Below are positions 45,899 through 55,137 of a stretch of DNA of 64,000 nucleotides, one piece after another. Numbering within the stretch: position 1 is the stretch's first letter; every line of letters starts with the position of its first letter. A model generated the notes under the pieces. That model was not told the DNA's origin. It ran no database searches and saw nothing but the letters and a program-made list of their open reading frames with translations. Source of the stretch: Arthrobacter sp. SW1 (GTDB lineage Bacteria; Actinomycetota; Actinomycetes; Actinomycetales; Micrococcaceae); contig NZ_MJLT01000003.1 in the NCBI RefSeq assembly GCF_001766675.1, positions 61,855 to 125,854 on the forward strand. Reading direction: 5' to 3'. Made by a program: the position numbers and the translations under genes.

Positions 45899-46942
45899 AT
45901 GTCATCGCCATCAGCCACGGCAGCCGCCGGCACCCGGCGAAGAGGCGCCCCACGAAACCCCGCCCCACAAAGCACAGCCCCGCACACCCCGCCCCACAAG
46001 CTGGACCCAGCTGAACTCCAGGCCCTGCACCACGAGCTGAACGACTGGTTCGCCGCGAACGCCCGGGACCTTCCTTGGCGCAAAGCGGATTGCAGTCCAT
46101 GGGGCGTCCTGGTCAGCGAAGTGATGCTGCAGCAGACTCCGGTGGTGCGGGTCCTCCCGGTGTGGCAGGACTGGATGCAGCGCTGGCCGGAACCTGCGGA
46201 CCTCGCCCGCGAAGCGTCCGGCGAAGCCGTGCGCCACTGGGGCCGGCTCGGTTACCCGCGGCGCGCGCTGCGCTTGCACGCGGCCGCAGTCGCGATTGTC
46301 GAAGAACACGGCGGCAAGGTGCCCGGCAGCTACGAGGGCCTCCTCGGCCTGCCCGGCGTCGGCGACTATACGGCGGCCGCCGTCGCGGCTTTTGCCTTCG
46401 GCGAGCGCGAAACGGTGGTGGACACCAATATCCGCCGGGTGCACGCGCGCCTGGTTTCGGGCACGGCCCTCCCGGCACCCTCGCTCACGGCGGCCGAGAT
46501 GCGCCTGGCCGATTCCCTCCTGCCGGAAGACACCGCTCTGTCGGTGCGCTGGAACGCCTCCGTCATGGAGCTGGGCGCACTGGTGTGCACCGCCCGCTCC
46601 CCCAAGTGCTCCGACTGCCCGGTGCGCAGCAGCTGTGCCTGGCTCGCGGCCGGCGAGCCGCCGCCGTCGTACGTTCCCAAGGGCCAGGCGTGGCACGGCA
46701 CGGACCGGCAGGTGCGCGGCGCCGTGATGGCCGTGCTCCGCATGGCCGAGGTGCCCGTGGCGCGCGAGCTGTTCGAGCGGGCCCCGGCAGACCTCGGCTT
46801 CGCGGCCGAAGGAACCGCAGTCCCGTTGGCTGCCTTGCACCGCCTCAATTCCGCACCGGAACAGCTTGAGCGGGCCTTGGACGGGCTGGTCCGCGACGGC
46901 CTGGCGGAGCTGCTGGACAGCGGCTACCGGCTGCCGGCCTGA
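45899..46942 (+). CDS. mutY: A/G-specific adenine glycosylase MutY
   Basis: 347 residues. After a variable basic N-terminus: LPWRKADCSPWGVLVSEVML with catalytic Glu, the HhH LLGLPGVGDYTAAAVAAF, then catalytic Asp in ETVVDTNIRRV, and the [4Fe-4S] ligands Cys-x6-Cys-x2-Cys-x5-Cys (CTARSPKCSDCPVRSSC). The C-terminal part is short compared with E. coli MutY, as in many actinobacteria. It removes adenine opposite 8-oxoguanine. Start uncertain: ATG 45899 is the first, and the conserved part begins about residue 45. Confidence 0.95.
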   Translation: MSSPSATAAAGTRRRGAPRNPAPQSTAPHTPPHKLDPAELQALHHELNDWFAANARDLPWRKADCSPWGVLVSEVMLQQTPVVRVLPVWQDWMQRWPEPADLAREASGEAVRHWGRLGYPRRALRLHAAAVAIVEEHGGKVPGSYEGLLGLPGVGDYTAAAVAAFAFGERETVVDTNIRRVHARLVSGTALPAPSLTAAEMRLADSLLPEDTALSVRWNASVMELGALVCTARSPKCSDCPVRSSCAWLAAGEPPPSYVPKGQAWHGTDRQVRGAVMAVLRMAEVPVARELFERAPADLGFAAEGTAVPLAALHRLNSAPEQLERALDGLVRDGLAELLDSGYRLPA

Positions 46943-47001
46943 ACGAGCCTGAGCACCCCCGAACCCCTGAAAGCCCACCCGAACAACGAAACGGAGACCA
47001 C

Positions 47002-47430
47002 ATGAGGACAGTGCTCTACGTCGTCTGGGCCCTCTTCCAGCTCGCGGCAATTGCCGCCCTGGTGCACACCGTCCGGAAGGAGAAGAACCGGGACAAGCGC
47101 ACCGTCGGCTGGCCCCGAGTCCAGGCCGTGGTCACCGGCAGCACTTCCGGCTGGGAAGGGAAGGTGGGCAGTGGCGATCCATCGCGGCGTTTCTACCCCA
47201 CGTACCAGTTCACCGGTCCCGGCGGGCAGCTGTTCACCGGGAAATCCGACGTTCCCACGGTGGAAACCCCGACGCCCGGCTCGTACATCGAAGTTGCGGT
47301 CAACCCGGCCAACCCGCAGGAGTCCTACCACCAGTCCCCCAAGGAGAAGGTGGGCATCGGCTGCGCCATCGCCTTCTTCGTGGCCTTCTCCGCGGCTTCG
47401 TTCTGGTTCATCGGTATCTTTCCGCTCTGA
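47002..47430 (+). CDS. DUF3592 small membrane protein
   Basis: 142 residues: N-terminal helix (VLYVVWALFQLAAIAALVH), an extracytoplasmic beta domain with VVTGSTSGWEGKV, FYPTYQFTGPGGQ and VAVNPANPQ, and a C-terminal helix. This is the DUF3592 pattern (VxVxYDPxNP-like motif here VAVNPANPQES). Function unknown. Confidence 0.75.
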   Translation: MRTVLYVVWALFQLAAIAALVHTVRKEKNRDKRTVGWPRVQAVVTGSTSGWEGKVGSGDPSRRFYPTYQFTGPGGQLFTGKSDVPTVETPTPGSYIEVAVNPANPQESYHQSPKEKVGIGCAIAFFVAFSAASFWFIGIFPL

Positions 47431-47543
47431 TTCCGCCCCGGTGTCAAAGCCCGGCGTTACCGCATTGCGCGGCACCATAACGATGTCGCCGCCACTTCCG
47501 GCGCTGCCGTTCCGGCCCGCGCCAGGCGGTCCTACCCTGAGGT

Positions 47544-48035
47544 ATGCGCAAGTTATGGGCGGCCGTGGCATTAAGCACGACGGCGTTGCTCGGCTCAGGC
47601 TGCCAGCCTGAGTCCGCGCCGTGCCCGGCCATCGCGCCGGCACCTGTCGTGGGACTGACCGTCGCGGAAGACTACGTGCCCACGGTCCAGTCCGTGCACC
47701 TGCGTGCGTGCCAGGACGGCAAGTGCAAGGAAGCGGACCTCGAACTCCGTCCGGGCAGCAGGGCCGTACCGCAGGCCTGCAGCACCGGCCCGGACGGTAC
47801 ATGCTCTGCCACCATGTCCCCGGACGGCACCATCTACGGAATGCTGGACATGGGCGTGCTGACCGCATCACCCATCAGCGCCAAGGTCACCGGTACTGCC
47901 TCAAGCGGCCGGCCGCTGCCCGTCGGCACGCTCGAGTTCACGCCCAAGAGCCTCAAGCCCTTCAGCGAGAAATGCGGAACCATCATCGCCGCGAACCTCA
48001 TCCTGGACGCCACGGGCCTCAGGCAGGCGCCCTGA
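47544..48035 (+). CDS. Putative lipoprotein, unknown function
   Basis: 163 residues; signal peptide MRKLWAAVALSTTALLGSGC with lipobox LGSGC, followed by a beta-rich domain having four more Cys likely forming disulfides (CPAI, ACQDGKC, QACS). No recognised family. Confidence 0.7.
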   Translation: MRKLWAAVALSTTALLGSGCQPESAPCPAIAPAPVVGLTVAEDYVPTVQSVHLRACQDGKCKEADLELRPGSRAVPQACSTGPDGTCSATMSPDGTIYGMLDMGVLTASPISAKVTGTASSGRPLPVGTLEFTPKSLKPFSEKCGTIIAANLILDATGLRQAP

Positions 48036-48083
48036 GCCGCGCGCCGGACCGCCCGCACTCAGCCGTGCGCCCTAAGCCGCAAG

Positions 48084-48866
48084 TCAGTCAATCGAGCGCC
48101 GGTACATTCCCGGCGTGAACCCCAGGTATTTCCGGAAATCGTTGCTCAGGTGCGCCTGGTCCGCGTAGCCGAACTCAGCGGCAATCACCGCGAGGTCCAC
48201 CGAGGGCTCCAGCCGGGCGCGCTCCACCGCGTCCTGCAGGCGCCGGCGGCGGATCAGCGCGGACGGACTGAGTCCCACGTACTTCTTCGCGAGCCTCTGC
48301 AGCGTCCGCGGCGACACCGCGAGCCGGGAGCTGACGTCCTCGATCCGGACCACGTCCGGATCGGAAGCGATGATGTCCATCATGGCGTTCGCGGTCAGCC
48401 CCTCTTCCGACGCAACGCCGCCGAAGGACGCCAGCCACGCCGCGAAGGCATCCACCGCTCCCTGCCGGCGGGCGCCGTCGTCGGGCACTGCCATCGCTGA
48501 AACCACAGCGCGGTGGAGTTCGTCCAGCGGAAGGGGCACTTCGGCGTCCTGCAGGCCGGCCGGATCATCGGTGAACAGGGGCACGGCGGCGGGGCGAAGG
48601 AGCGCGCCGACGGCCCAGCCGCGGCCCGTCAGATCGCGGAAGCCGGCCCGGGTGGTAGGCCCGGAGAACCCGACGCTGTGCGGCTCAACGGTGAGGTTCG
48701 AGGCAGGGTAGGCGATCACATGCTGCCGTGAGGAGCGTCCGGCGTCGATGTCCCATTCGGGGATCCAGAACCACTGCACCAGGTGTTCGACGGCGGCCGG
48801 TGCCGGAAGCCGATGAAATATCGGGAGCCGTGCCGGGTACAGGATGCCCTTGAATGACTCGTCCAC
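48084..48866 (-). CDS. AraC-family transcriptional regulator
   Basis: 260 residues from the GTG at 48866, preceded by GAAGGGG. N-terminal domain with VQWFWIPEWDIDAG and YPASNLTVEP; C-terminal double HTH with VSSRLAVSPRTLQRLAKKYVGLSPSALIRRRRLQDA and FGYADQAHLSNDFRKYLGFTPGMY. Divergent from the VOC gene at 48970, its most likely target. Confidence 0.9.
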   Translation of the reverse strand: MDESFKGILYPARLPIFHRLPAPAAVEHLVQWFWIPEWDIDAGRSSRQHVIAYPASNLTVEPHSVGFSGPTTRAGFRDLTGRGWAVGALLRPAAVPLFTDDPAGLQDAEVPLPLDELHRAVVSAMAVPDDGARRQGAVDAFAAWLASFGGVASEEGLTANAMMDIIASDPDVVRIEDVSSRLAVSPRTLQRLAKKYVGLSPSALIRRRRLQDAVERARLEPSVDLAVIAAEFGYADQAHLSNDFRKYLGFTPGMYRRSID

Positions 48867-48969
48867 GCGGCACCCCTTCCGCTGCGGCCCCCACGAAGAC
48901 GGGCCGCTGCCGCCACCTTGTCGCAAATCTCCAAGCGCCGGCGGTCCTCCGGCGCCTAGCGTCGTATCC

Positions 48970-49482
48970 ATGACAGATACTACAAGCACCCAGACAACCG
49001 CAGCCGCCCACGGCGAACACACCAGCCACGGCATTCCGCACGGCTGCACGAGCCTCACGCCGTTCCTCGCCATCGCCAACGCCAAGGAGGCCCTGGCGTT
49101 CTACCGGGACGTCTTCGGCGCACGGATCATCAGCGCCACGGAATTCGGCGGAATGGTGGTCCACGCTGAGCTCGACTTCGGTCAGGGGCACCTCCAGATC
49201 GGTGAACCGAATCCCGAATACCACCTGGTCCCGGCGCCGCAAGGCGGTGACGACTGCTACTCCCTGGGCCTGTACTGCTCCGATGCCGACGCCGTGGTCG
49301 CCCGCGCCGAGGAAGCCGGCGCCACTGTCCGCGAACCATTGGCGAACTTCGTCTCCGGTGACCGTTACGCCAGCATCCGGGACCCGTTCGGGGTCCGCTG
49401 GTCGATCATGACCCGGGTGGAAGACCTCTCGGAGGAGGAAAGCGGCCGGCGCGTCGAGGAATGGGCCGCCCGGCAGGGCTGA
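48970..49482 (+). CDS. PhnB-like VOC family protein
   Basis: 170 residues: TPFLAIANAKEALAFYRDVF, MVVHAELDFGQGHLQIGE, then GLYCSDADAVVARAEEAGA and RDPFGVRWSIMTRVEDL. This is the DUF1428/PhnB-like branch of the glyoxalase superfamily; substrate unknown. Start ATG 48970; the longer upstream frame reads through the AraC promoter. Confidence 0.85.
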   Translation: MTDTTSTQTTAAAHGEHTSHGIPHGCTSLTPFLAIANAKEALAFYRDVFGARIISATEFGGMVVHAELDFGQGHLQIGEPNPEYHLVPAPQGGDDCYSLGLYCSDADAVVARAEEAGATVREPLANFVSGDRYASIRDPFGVRWSIMTRVEDLSEEESGRRVEEWAARQG

Positions 49483-49483
49483 T

Positions 49484-50182
49484 CTATTCCTCGCCGAAGC
49501 CTTCCGCCACCAGGCGCTGCACGTAGGCCACCGCTTTCGCGGCGTCGCTGCCGGTGGCCCGCACCGTGAGGGTGCCGCCCTTGCCCACTGCCAGGGTCAT
49601 CAGTTCCATGACCGAGGTGCCGTCGACGCCGTTGACGGTCACCTCGGCATCCAGCCCGGCCAGGCCGCCCGCGATCCTGGCGGCCGGCCGGGCGTGCATC
49701 CCTGCCGCGTTCCGAAGCACGAACTCCCCTGTCTCAGCGGGGACCGCAGCCTCTGAATGCGCGACGCCGGACCCCGCCTCCGCTGCCGGCCCGCCTTGGC
49801 CGAACCGCACCGCTGCCGCGGCAGCTTTGACCGCTTGGGCGTCGGCCCCGCCCTGCGCCGCCACGCCCGCCGCGACGAGCCCTTCCACAAGAGGCGCGTC
49901 GGCGAGCAGCACGTCCTCCGGCGAGCTGCAGAATTCGACGGCCGATTCCGCCGTCATGACCGCCGAACCCAGGTCGGTGAGCACCACGACGCCGGAACCG
50001 GCAGCGGCCTCCAACGCCGATTCAAAAGCGGCCAGCACCAGCTCGAAGCTGGTGCCGATCCTGCCGTCGCCGGTGCCGCCCGCGGCGAAGAAGGCAACGC
50101 CGTGCGCCATCTGTTCCGCGAGTTCAACGGCCCCTTCGGCGATCCTGGCGCTGTGCGAAACCACCACCAGGGCGACCGTCAC
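49484..50182 (-). CDS. dhaM: PTS-dependent dihydroxyacetone kinase phosphotransferase subunit DhaM (EIIA-HPr fusion)
   Basis: 232 residues. The EIIA-man-like domain (1-125) has active His 9 in VVVSHSARIAEG; the HPr domain (about 150-232) has active His in NAAGMHARPAARIAGG. No EI domain is fused. It passes phosphate from the PTS to ADP bound in DhaL. GTG start at 50182 overlaps the dhaL stop (GTGA). Confidence 0.95.
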   Translation of the reverse strand: MTVALVVVSHSARIAEGAVELAEQMAHGVAFFAAGGTGDGRIGTSFELVLAAFESALEAAAGSGVVVLTDLGSAVMTAESAVEFCSSPEDVLLADAPLVEGLVAAGVAAQGGADAQAVKAAAAAVRFGQGGPAAEAGSGVAHSEAAVPAETGEFVLRNAAGMHARPAARIAGGLAGLDAEVTVNGVDGTSVMELMTLAVGKGGTLTVRATGSDAAKAVAYVQRLVAEGFGEE

Positions 50183-50835
50183 GCCTGCTTCCCGTCGGGA
50201 AATCCGGCCGCAGTGGCAGCAGCACGGAGCAGGAGCGCCGTGGACACGGCGCCGGGATCGCGGTGGCCCGCGCTGCGTTCGCCGAGGTAGCTGGCACGTC
50301 CCTTGCGGGCAATAAGCGGATCAGTGGTGACTGCCCCGACTTCGGCGGCCTCGGCCGCCGCGGCAAGGACCGCGACGGCGTCGGCGCCCAAAGCCACGGC
50401 CTCGTTGGCCGCCTCCACCGCGGGCGTCCAGGCGTCCACCATGGTCTTGTCGCCGGGCTCTGCCTTGCCGCGCGCCACGATGCCATCCCGTGCCGCGGCG
50501 AGGGCCGCCGCGAGCGCTGCGGAGTCAATGTCCTCCGAGGTTCCCAACGCCGTGGACGCCCGCAGGTACGCGGTGCCGTAAAGCGGCCCGGCGGCCCCGC
50601 CCACTTTGGACATCAGGGCCATGGCGGCCAGCTTCAAGGCTGCGCCCGGGGTGTCCGGTGTTCCTTCGGCGATTTTCTCCAGCACGGCCCGGAAGCCGCG
50701 GTCCATGTTTTCGCCGTGGTCCGAATCGCCGATCGCACGGTCCAATTCAATGAGCTCAACACGGTGCTCGGACATTTTCTGTGCGGACAGCTCCAGCCAT
50801 TCCAGCGCCCAGGTGATCCCCAGCCCCATGCTCAC
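50179..50835 (-). CDS. dhaL: Dihydroxyacetone kinase nucleotide-binding subunit DhaL
   Basis: 218 residues from GTG 50835 (GTGA overlap with dhaK), or 216 from ATG 50829. [20 protein letters not shown] supplies the Asp cluster binding Mg-[22 protein letters not shown] and DKTMVDAW are conserved. Works with DhaK and DhaM to make DHA phosphate. Confidence 0.96.
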   Translation of the reverse strand: MSMGLGITWALEWLELSAQKMSEHRVELIELDRAIGDSDHGENMDRGFRAVLEKIAEGTPDTPGAALKLAAMALMSKVGGAAGPLYGTAYLRASTALGTSEDIDSAALAAALAAARDGIVARGKAEPGDKTMVDAWTPAVEAANEAVALGADAVAVLAAAAEAAEVGAVTTDPLIARKGRASYLGERSAGHRDPGAVSTALLLRAAATAAGFPDGKQA

Positions 50836-51833
50836 ATCCCCCAGCGCAGGGCGGCGGTGTGGACCGGCGCATCCCACAAGTCGACCAGCTCATCGTCCAG
50901 CCGGAGCACCGAGATCGAGCAGCCCTGCATCTCCAGCGAGGTGACGTAGTTGCCCACGAGGGACCGTTCAACGGTGATTCCCTGTTCTTCCAGCATGCGT
51001 GCCGCGCGGCGGTACACGATGTAGAGCTCGCTCAGCGGGGTGCCGCCCATGCCGTTGACGAACAGCAGCGCCCGCTCGCCTTTCCGTAACGCGAGGTCCT
51101 CCACCACCGGTTCCAGCAGCCGGGCCGTAATGGCATCTGCTCCTTCCATGGGGATGCGGTGGCGGCCGGGCTCGCCGTGGATTCCGATGCCGATCTCGAT
51201 TTCGTCGTCGGCCAGTTCGAAGCTGGGGACCCCGGCATGCGGCACAATGCACCCGGAGAGGGCCACACCCATCGTGCGCACATTCCGGGCGACTGTTTCC
51301 GCTACGCCGGTCACGGCGTCGAGGGTGTCGCCACGGACCGCCGAGGCGCCGGCGATTTTCTCGACGAGCACCGTTCCGCCCACGCCGCGCCTGCCTGCTG
51401 TGTACAGGGAGTCCTTCACCGCAACGTCGTCGTCCACCAGCACGGTGCGGACGCTGATGCCTTCGGCCTGCGAGAGTTCGGCGGCGGTCTCGAAGTTCAG
51501 GACGTCGCCGGTGTAGTTCTTGACGATATGCACGACGCCGGCGCCCGAGTCGACTGCCTCGGTGGCGGGAATGATCTGCTCGGGCGTGGGCGAGGTGAAG
51601 ACGGCGCCGGGAACCGCGGCGTCGAGCATGCCGTGTCCGACGAAGCCTGCGTGGAGTGGTTCGTGTCCGCTTCCGCCGCCGGAAACCAGCGCCACCTTGC
51701 CGGGAACCGGCGCACCCTTGCGGACCACGTAGGCCGGATTGGCGTGGACGTCCAGGAGATCGGCGTGGGCCAGGCCGAAGCCTTCAAGGGATTCGTCCAC
51801 CACCGCGCGTGGGTCATTGATGAGCTTTTTCAT
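50832..51833 (-). CDS. dhaK: Dihydroxyacetone kinase substrate-binding subunit DhaK
   Basis: 333 residues: [18 protein letters not shown] at the substrate loop and [12 protein letters not shown] with the His that covalently binds dihydroxyacetone. The ATG at 51833 follows AGGAGC. First gene of dhaKLM; no DhaR/DhaS-type regulator lies nearby. Confidence 0.96.
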   Translation of the reverse strand: MKKLINDPRAVVDESLEGFGLAHADLLDVHANPAYVVRKGAPVPGKVALVSGGGSGHEPLHAGFVGHGMLDAAVPGAVFTSPTPEQIIPATEAVDSGAGVVHIVKNYTGDVLNFETAAELSQAEGISVRTVLVDDDVAVKDSLYTAGRRGVGGTVLVEKIAGASAVRGDTLDAVTGVAETVARNVRTMGVALSGCIVPHAGVPSFELADDEIEIGIGIHGEPGRHRIPMEGADAITARLLEPVVEDLALRKGERALLFVNGMGGTPLSELYIVYRRAARMLEEQGITVERSLVGNYVTSLEMQGCSISVLRLDDELVDLWDAPVHTAALRWGM

Positions 51834-51903
51834 GGCTGCTCCTGGCACAGATCCGGGTAGTTTGCTTTGACCCTACTACCCGCCCGGCAGCCGCGGTAGA
51901 TGC

Positions 51904-52104
51904 CTAGAACGGCAGTGCAGCGGATGTGCGCCAGGCGCTTTCCTCGTCCGGCTGCGGGTGCTCCCTCACGGGAGCGTCGGGCCAGAATTCGAGGTACTCC
52001 GCCGGACTGCTTCCCGCGTGTTTTCGCGGCTCCGCAGACGCAGCGGCTCCCGGGATCTCCACTTGGAATCCTGAGAAATCGGGGAACATAACGTTGTGGG
52101 TCAT
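51904..52104 (-). CDS. Small hypothetical protein
   Basis: 66 residues, acidic and Pro-rich, no domain recognised. GGAGGCG precedes its ATG at good spacing, which is the main support. It lies between the GNAT gene and dhaK on the same strand. Confidence 0.5.
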   Translation of the reverse strand: MTHNVMFPDFSGFQVEIPGAAASAEPRKHAGSSPAEYLEFWPDAPVREHPQPDEESAWRTSAALPF

Positions 52105-52214
52105 GGTTCGCCTCCACAGAACGGCGGCCTTGGGTAACAGGCCTCGTCCAGTTTATCCATCAAGTAGATATATGGAAAGGTTTTAGGGACGCCGAAATAG
52201 TCGCCCGCAGAGGC

Positions 52215-52724
52215 TTAGAGGAATTTGATCATCCGGGTATTGCCGAGGGTGTTCGGCTTCACCCGCGCCAGGTCCAGGAACTCGGCCACGCCTTCGTCAT
52301 GCGAGCGCAGGAGCTCCGAGTACACCTCCGGGTCCACGGCGGACTGGTCGGCCATGACTTCGAATCCGTGGCGCTTGAAGAAGTCGACTTCGAAGGTCAG
52401 GCAGAAGACCCGCGAAACACCAAGCGCCTTAGCGTCCTCGAGAAGCTGCTGCACCAACACATGCCCCACACCTTTGCCACGCCAGTCGGCAGCGGCGGCG
52501 AGCGTGCGGACCTCGGCGAGGTCTTCCCACATCACGTGCAGGGCGCCGCAGCCGATCACCTGCCCTTCGGATGATTCGGCGATCCGGAATTCCTGCAGGC
52601 TTTCGTAGTAGGCCACTGTTTCCTTGGCCATCAGGATCCGCTGCGCCGCCAGCGGTGCCACGAGTTTCTTGATTGCGGCAACGTCGCCGGTGCGCGCGGG
52701 GCGGATGCTGAAGCTTGAAGTCAC
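52215..52724 (-). CDS. GNAT N-acetyltransferase (amino-acid N-acetyltransferase-like)
   Basis: 169 residues from GTG 52724. GNAT motif A is VRTLAAAADWRGKGVGHVLVQQLLEDA (the R-x2-G-x-G acetyl-CoA loop), followed by VFCLTFEVDFFKRHGFEV. FSIRPARTGDVAAIKKLVAPLA at the N-terminus and YYESLQEFRIAE resemble short actinobacterial N-acetylglutamate synthases, so a role in arginine synthesis is possible but not proven. Confidence 0.85.
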   Translation of the reverse strand: MTSSFSIRPARTGDVAAIKKLVAPLAAQRILMAKETVAYYESLQEFRIAESSEGQVIGCGALHVMWEDLAEVRTLAAAADWRGKGVGHVLVQQLLEDAKALGVSRVFCLTFEVDFFKRHGFEVMADQSAVDPEVYSELLRSHDEGVAEFLDLARVKPNTLGNTRMIKFL

Positions 52725-52858
52725 AGCCCCAATCCTATGTCCAGCGTCCCCCGGCCCGGCCGGCACGTTCACCGTGCCGGCCGGGCTCTCCCCATTCAGG
52801 CCGGACCTCCCCGCCCGGCCGAGTTCCGGCGGCCGTCCCCACAGCCGCCGGAACAGGC

Positions 52859-54961
52859 TTACAGGCCCAGGTCCTCCGGCAGGGCGATATCTTCGCCCAG
52901 GACCTGCTTGGCCAGGAAGTGTTCCACCACGCCGTACCAGACCTTGGCGTGCTGCGGTTGCAGCACCCAGTGGTTCTCGTCGGGGAAGTAGAGGAAGCGG
53001 TGCGGCGTCTCCCCGTTGTCATCGGCAGGCAGTTTCGAGCCGGACAACAGTTCGTACCACAGCCGAAGCCCTTCCCCGATCGGCACCCGGTAGTCCTTGT
53101 CACCATGGATCACGAGCATTGGCGTCGAAATGTTCCCGAGGTGCAGGTGCGGAGAATTCTCCAGCGCCATCTCGGGCGTCATTTCCTTGAGCCAGTACTG
53201 CGAAGCGTCGGTGGTGGGGCCGAACTGGTCCAGCGCCCACAGGCTGGCGTGCGTCACGATCGCCTTGAAGCGGTCGGTGTGACCAGCCACCCAGTTGGCC
53301 ATGTAACCGCCGAAGGAACCACCCATGGCCGCCGTACGGGTTTCGTCGATGTCCGGCCTGGACACCACGGCGTCGGTGATGGACATCAGGTCCGTGAAGG
53401 GCGCCTTGCCCCATTCGCCCCAGCCGCGCTGGATGAAGTCCTGACCGTAGCCGGTGGAAAGGGCGGGGTCCGGCAGCAGCACGGCGTAGCCCTTGGATAC
53501 CAGCAGCCATGGGTTCCAGCGCCAGGTCCAGGCGTTCCAGGAGCCCAACGGACCGCCATGGATCCAGAGCAGGAGCGGGGCGGGCTTCTCAGCGGACGCA
53601 TCCTCGGGCAGTGCCAGGTAGGCGGGCACGCGGGAGCCGTCGGCCGCCGTCGTTTCGACCCGCTCGAGCGAGCCCTTGAACGCGGGCCTTTCGGCCGGGG
53701 CGGGCAGCCGTACAGCTTCACCGCTCGCGAGGTCGATCCGGACCGCCTCGGCGGGGAACTCGTAGGAGCTGCGCAGGGCGTAGGCGGTGGTTCCGTCAGG
53801 CGAGACGACGACGTCGGTGTACGCGGCGGCGTCGTGCGTCACCCGGGTGACGGTGCCGCCGGCGACGTCGATCCGGAAGACCGGCGTCGCGCCATCCTCA
53901 TCTGCGGTGACCAGTAGCGACTTGCCGTCCGGCAACCATGCCGCAGGGCTTGCCCAGCGGTCCCATTCGGGCGCCAGGGGTTCGAGCCCGGCCTGTGGGC
54001 CGTCTCCCACATCGAGCAGGTGCAGCTTCACCTCCGGGGCTTGCAACGGCGTACTGTCGCTTTCGCTGACGACGGCGAGCGTCCGGCCGTCCGGGCTGAC
54101 CGGCCCGGGGAAGTAGCTCATTCCTTCGCGGTCGAGGATGACCTTGAGGTTGCCGGACGCAACGTCGACGGCGGCCAGCACATAGCGGGAGTCGGCCTTC
54201 GCGAGCGGCTTCTGGAGGCTGGTGTAGATGGTCTTGCCGTCCGGGCTGACCACCGCTTCGGTTTCGCGGAGCCGGCCACCCACCTCCGGGGTGAGATTAC
54301 GGAGCTTCAGGGCCGGGGCGGCGTCGATCGTTGCCGGCTTGCCTGCGTTCTCCTCCTCGCCCGCTTCGACGGCGAAGATCCGCGGCTGCGAAGGGCCGAG
54401 GTCCGCATCCCAGAAGCGGACCGGGTAGCCGCTGTGCAGGATGGCGGACACCTTGTTGTCCTTGCGGCTCTTGCGGCGCTCCTCGTCGTCCTTTTCGTCG
54501 CTGGAACCGGCCAGGACGGACGCCTTCACGAAGGTGGCGTCGGCGTCCTTGGCGGTCAGCACGGCGCTGATTCCGCCGGACCGGGAGTGCACGACACGCG
54601 ATTCGCCGCCGTCGGCCGGGAGCAGCCAGAGCGCGTTGACCGGTTCCGCATCCGGGCTGTCCGGGTCAGGGCGTGCCGAGGTGAAGTAGAGGTCGCCGTT
54701 GGCGGCAAATGCCGCGCCCGCCTCGCCCTTGGCGCTGCGCGTGATGCGCCGGGCGTGCTTGACGCCTTCAGGGTCCAGTTCCCACAGTGCGGTGCCGTAT
54801 TCGGTGCCCTTGCCGTTAAGCGTGGCCACGGTAGTGACCAGCCGCTTGCCATCGGGACTCAAGGCAAGGCCGCTCACGCGCGGGATCGCCAAATAATGGT
54901 CCAGCTCGTGGAACGGAGTTTCGGGCTGTGCTTCCGGGGTTTCGGAGGAGTTCGCGTCCAT
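52859..54961 (-). CDS. S9 family (prolyl oligopeptidase/acylaminoacyl-peptidase-like) serine peptidase
   Basis: 700 residues. N-terminal beta-propeller (about 20-430) with repeated SPDGK/SPDGT blades; C-terminal alpha/beta hydrolase (about 445-700) with LLLWIHGGP, nucleophile Ser in GGSFGGYMANW, Asp in HGDKDYRVP and His in PDENHWV. No signal peptide, hence cytoplasmic. Start at 54961 (MDANSSETP). A palindrome TTCACT-AAG-AGTGAA lies 42 bases upstream. Confidence 0.92.
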   Translation of the reverse strand: MDANSSETPEAQPETPFHELDHYLAIPRVSGLALSPDGKRLVTTVATLNGKGTEYGTALWELDPEGVKHARRITRSAKGEAGAAFAANGDLYFTSARPDPDSPDAEPVNALWLLPADGGESRVVHSRSGGISAVLTAKDADATFVKASVLAGSSDEKDDEERRKSRKDNKVSAILHSGYPVRFWDADLGPSQPRIFAVEAGEEENAGKPATIDAAPALKLRNLTPEVGGRLRETEAVVSPDGKTIYTSLQKPLAKADSRYVLAAVDVASGNLKVILDREGMSYFPGPVSPDGRTLAVVSESDSTPLQAPEVKLHLLDVGDGPQAGLEPLAPEWDRWASPAAWLPDGKSLLVTADEDGATPVFRIDVAGGTVTRVTHDAAAYTDVVVSPDGTTAYALRSSYEFPAEAVRIDLASGEAVRLPAPAERPAFKGSLERVETTAADGSRVPAYLALPEDASAEKPAPLLLWIHGGPLGSWNAWTWRWNPWLLVSKGYAVLLPDPALSTGYGQDFIQRGWGEWGKAPFTDLMSITDAVVSRPDIDETRTAAMGGSFGGYMANWVAGHTDRFKAIVTHASLWALDQFGPTTDASQYWLKEMTPEMALENSPHLHLGNISTPMLVIHGDKDYRVPIGEGLRLWYELLSGSKLPADDNGETPHRFLYFPDENHWVLQPQHAKVWYGVVEHFLAKQVLGEDIALPEDLGL

Positions 54962-55002
54962 GGTCCGATTCAACACGCATTGTGCCGCCAATCACAGGGA
55001 AG

Positions 55003-55017
55003 TTCACTAAGAGTGAA
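55003..55017. promoter_or_regulatory. Palindrome in the S9 peptidase promoter
   Basis: TTCACT-AAG-AGTGAA, perfect 6-3-6 inverted repeat in an AT-rich stretch upstream of the peptidase start; looks like a dimeric repressor site. Regulator unknown. Confidence 0.4.
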
Positions 55018-55073
55018 ACAGTACTTTCAAATATAGGCGGCTGCGGGCGTCCCGCGGCCCTTTCCCGGACGCA

Positions 55074-55109
55074 GCAACGCCCCGCATCAGTGGCGATGCG
55101 GGGCGTTGC
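55074..55109 (-). terminator. Hairpin after the Gly/Ser repeat gene
   Basis: 15-bp perfect stem GCAACGCCCCGCATC / GATGCGGGGCGTTGC with a 6-base loop, 29 bases past the stop codon; no U-tract on the minus strand. Confidence 0.65.
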
Positions 55110-55137
55110 CGTACCGCCCTCCGTCGGGCGGAAGTTC

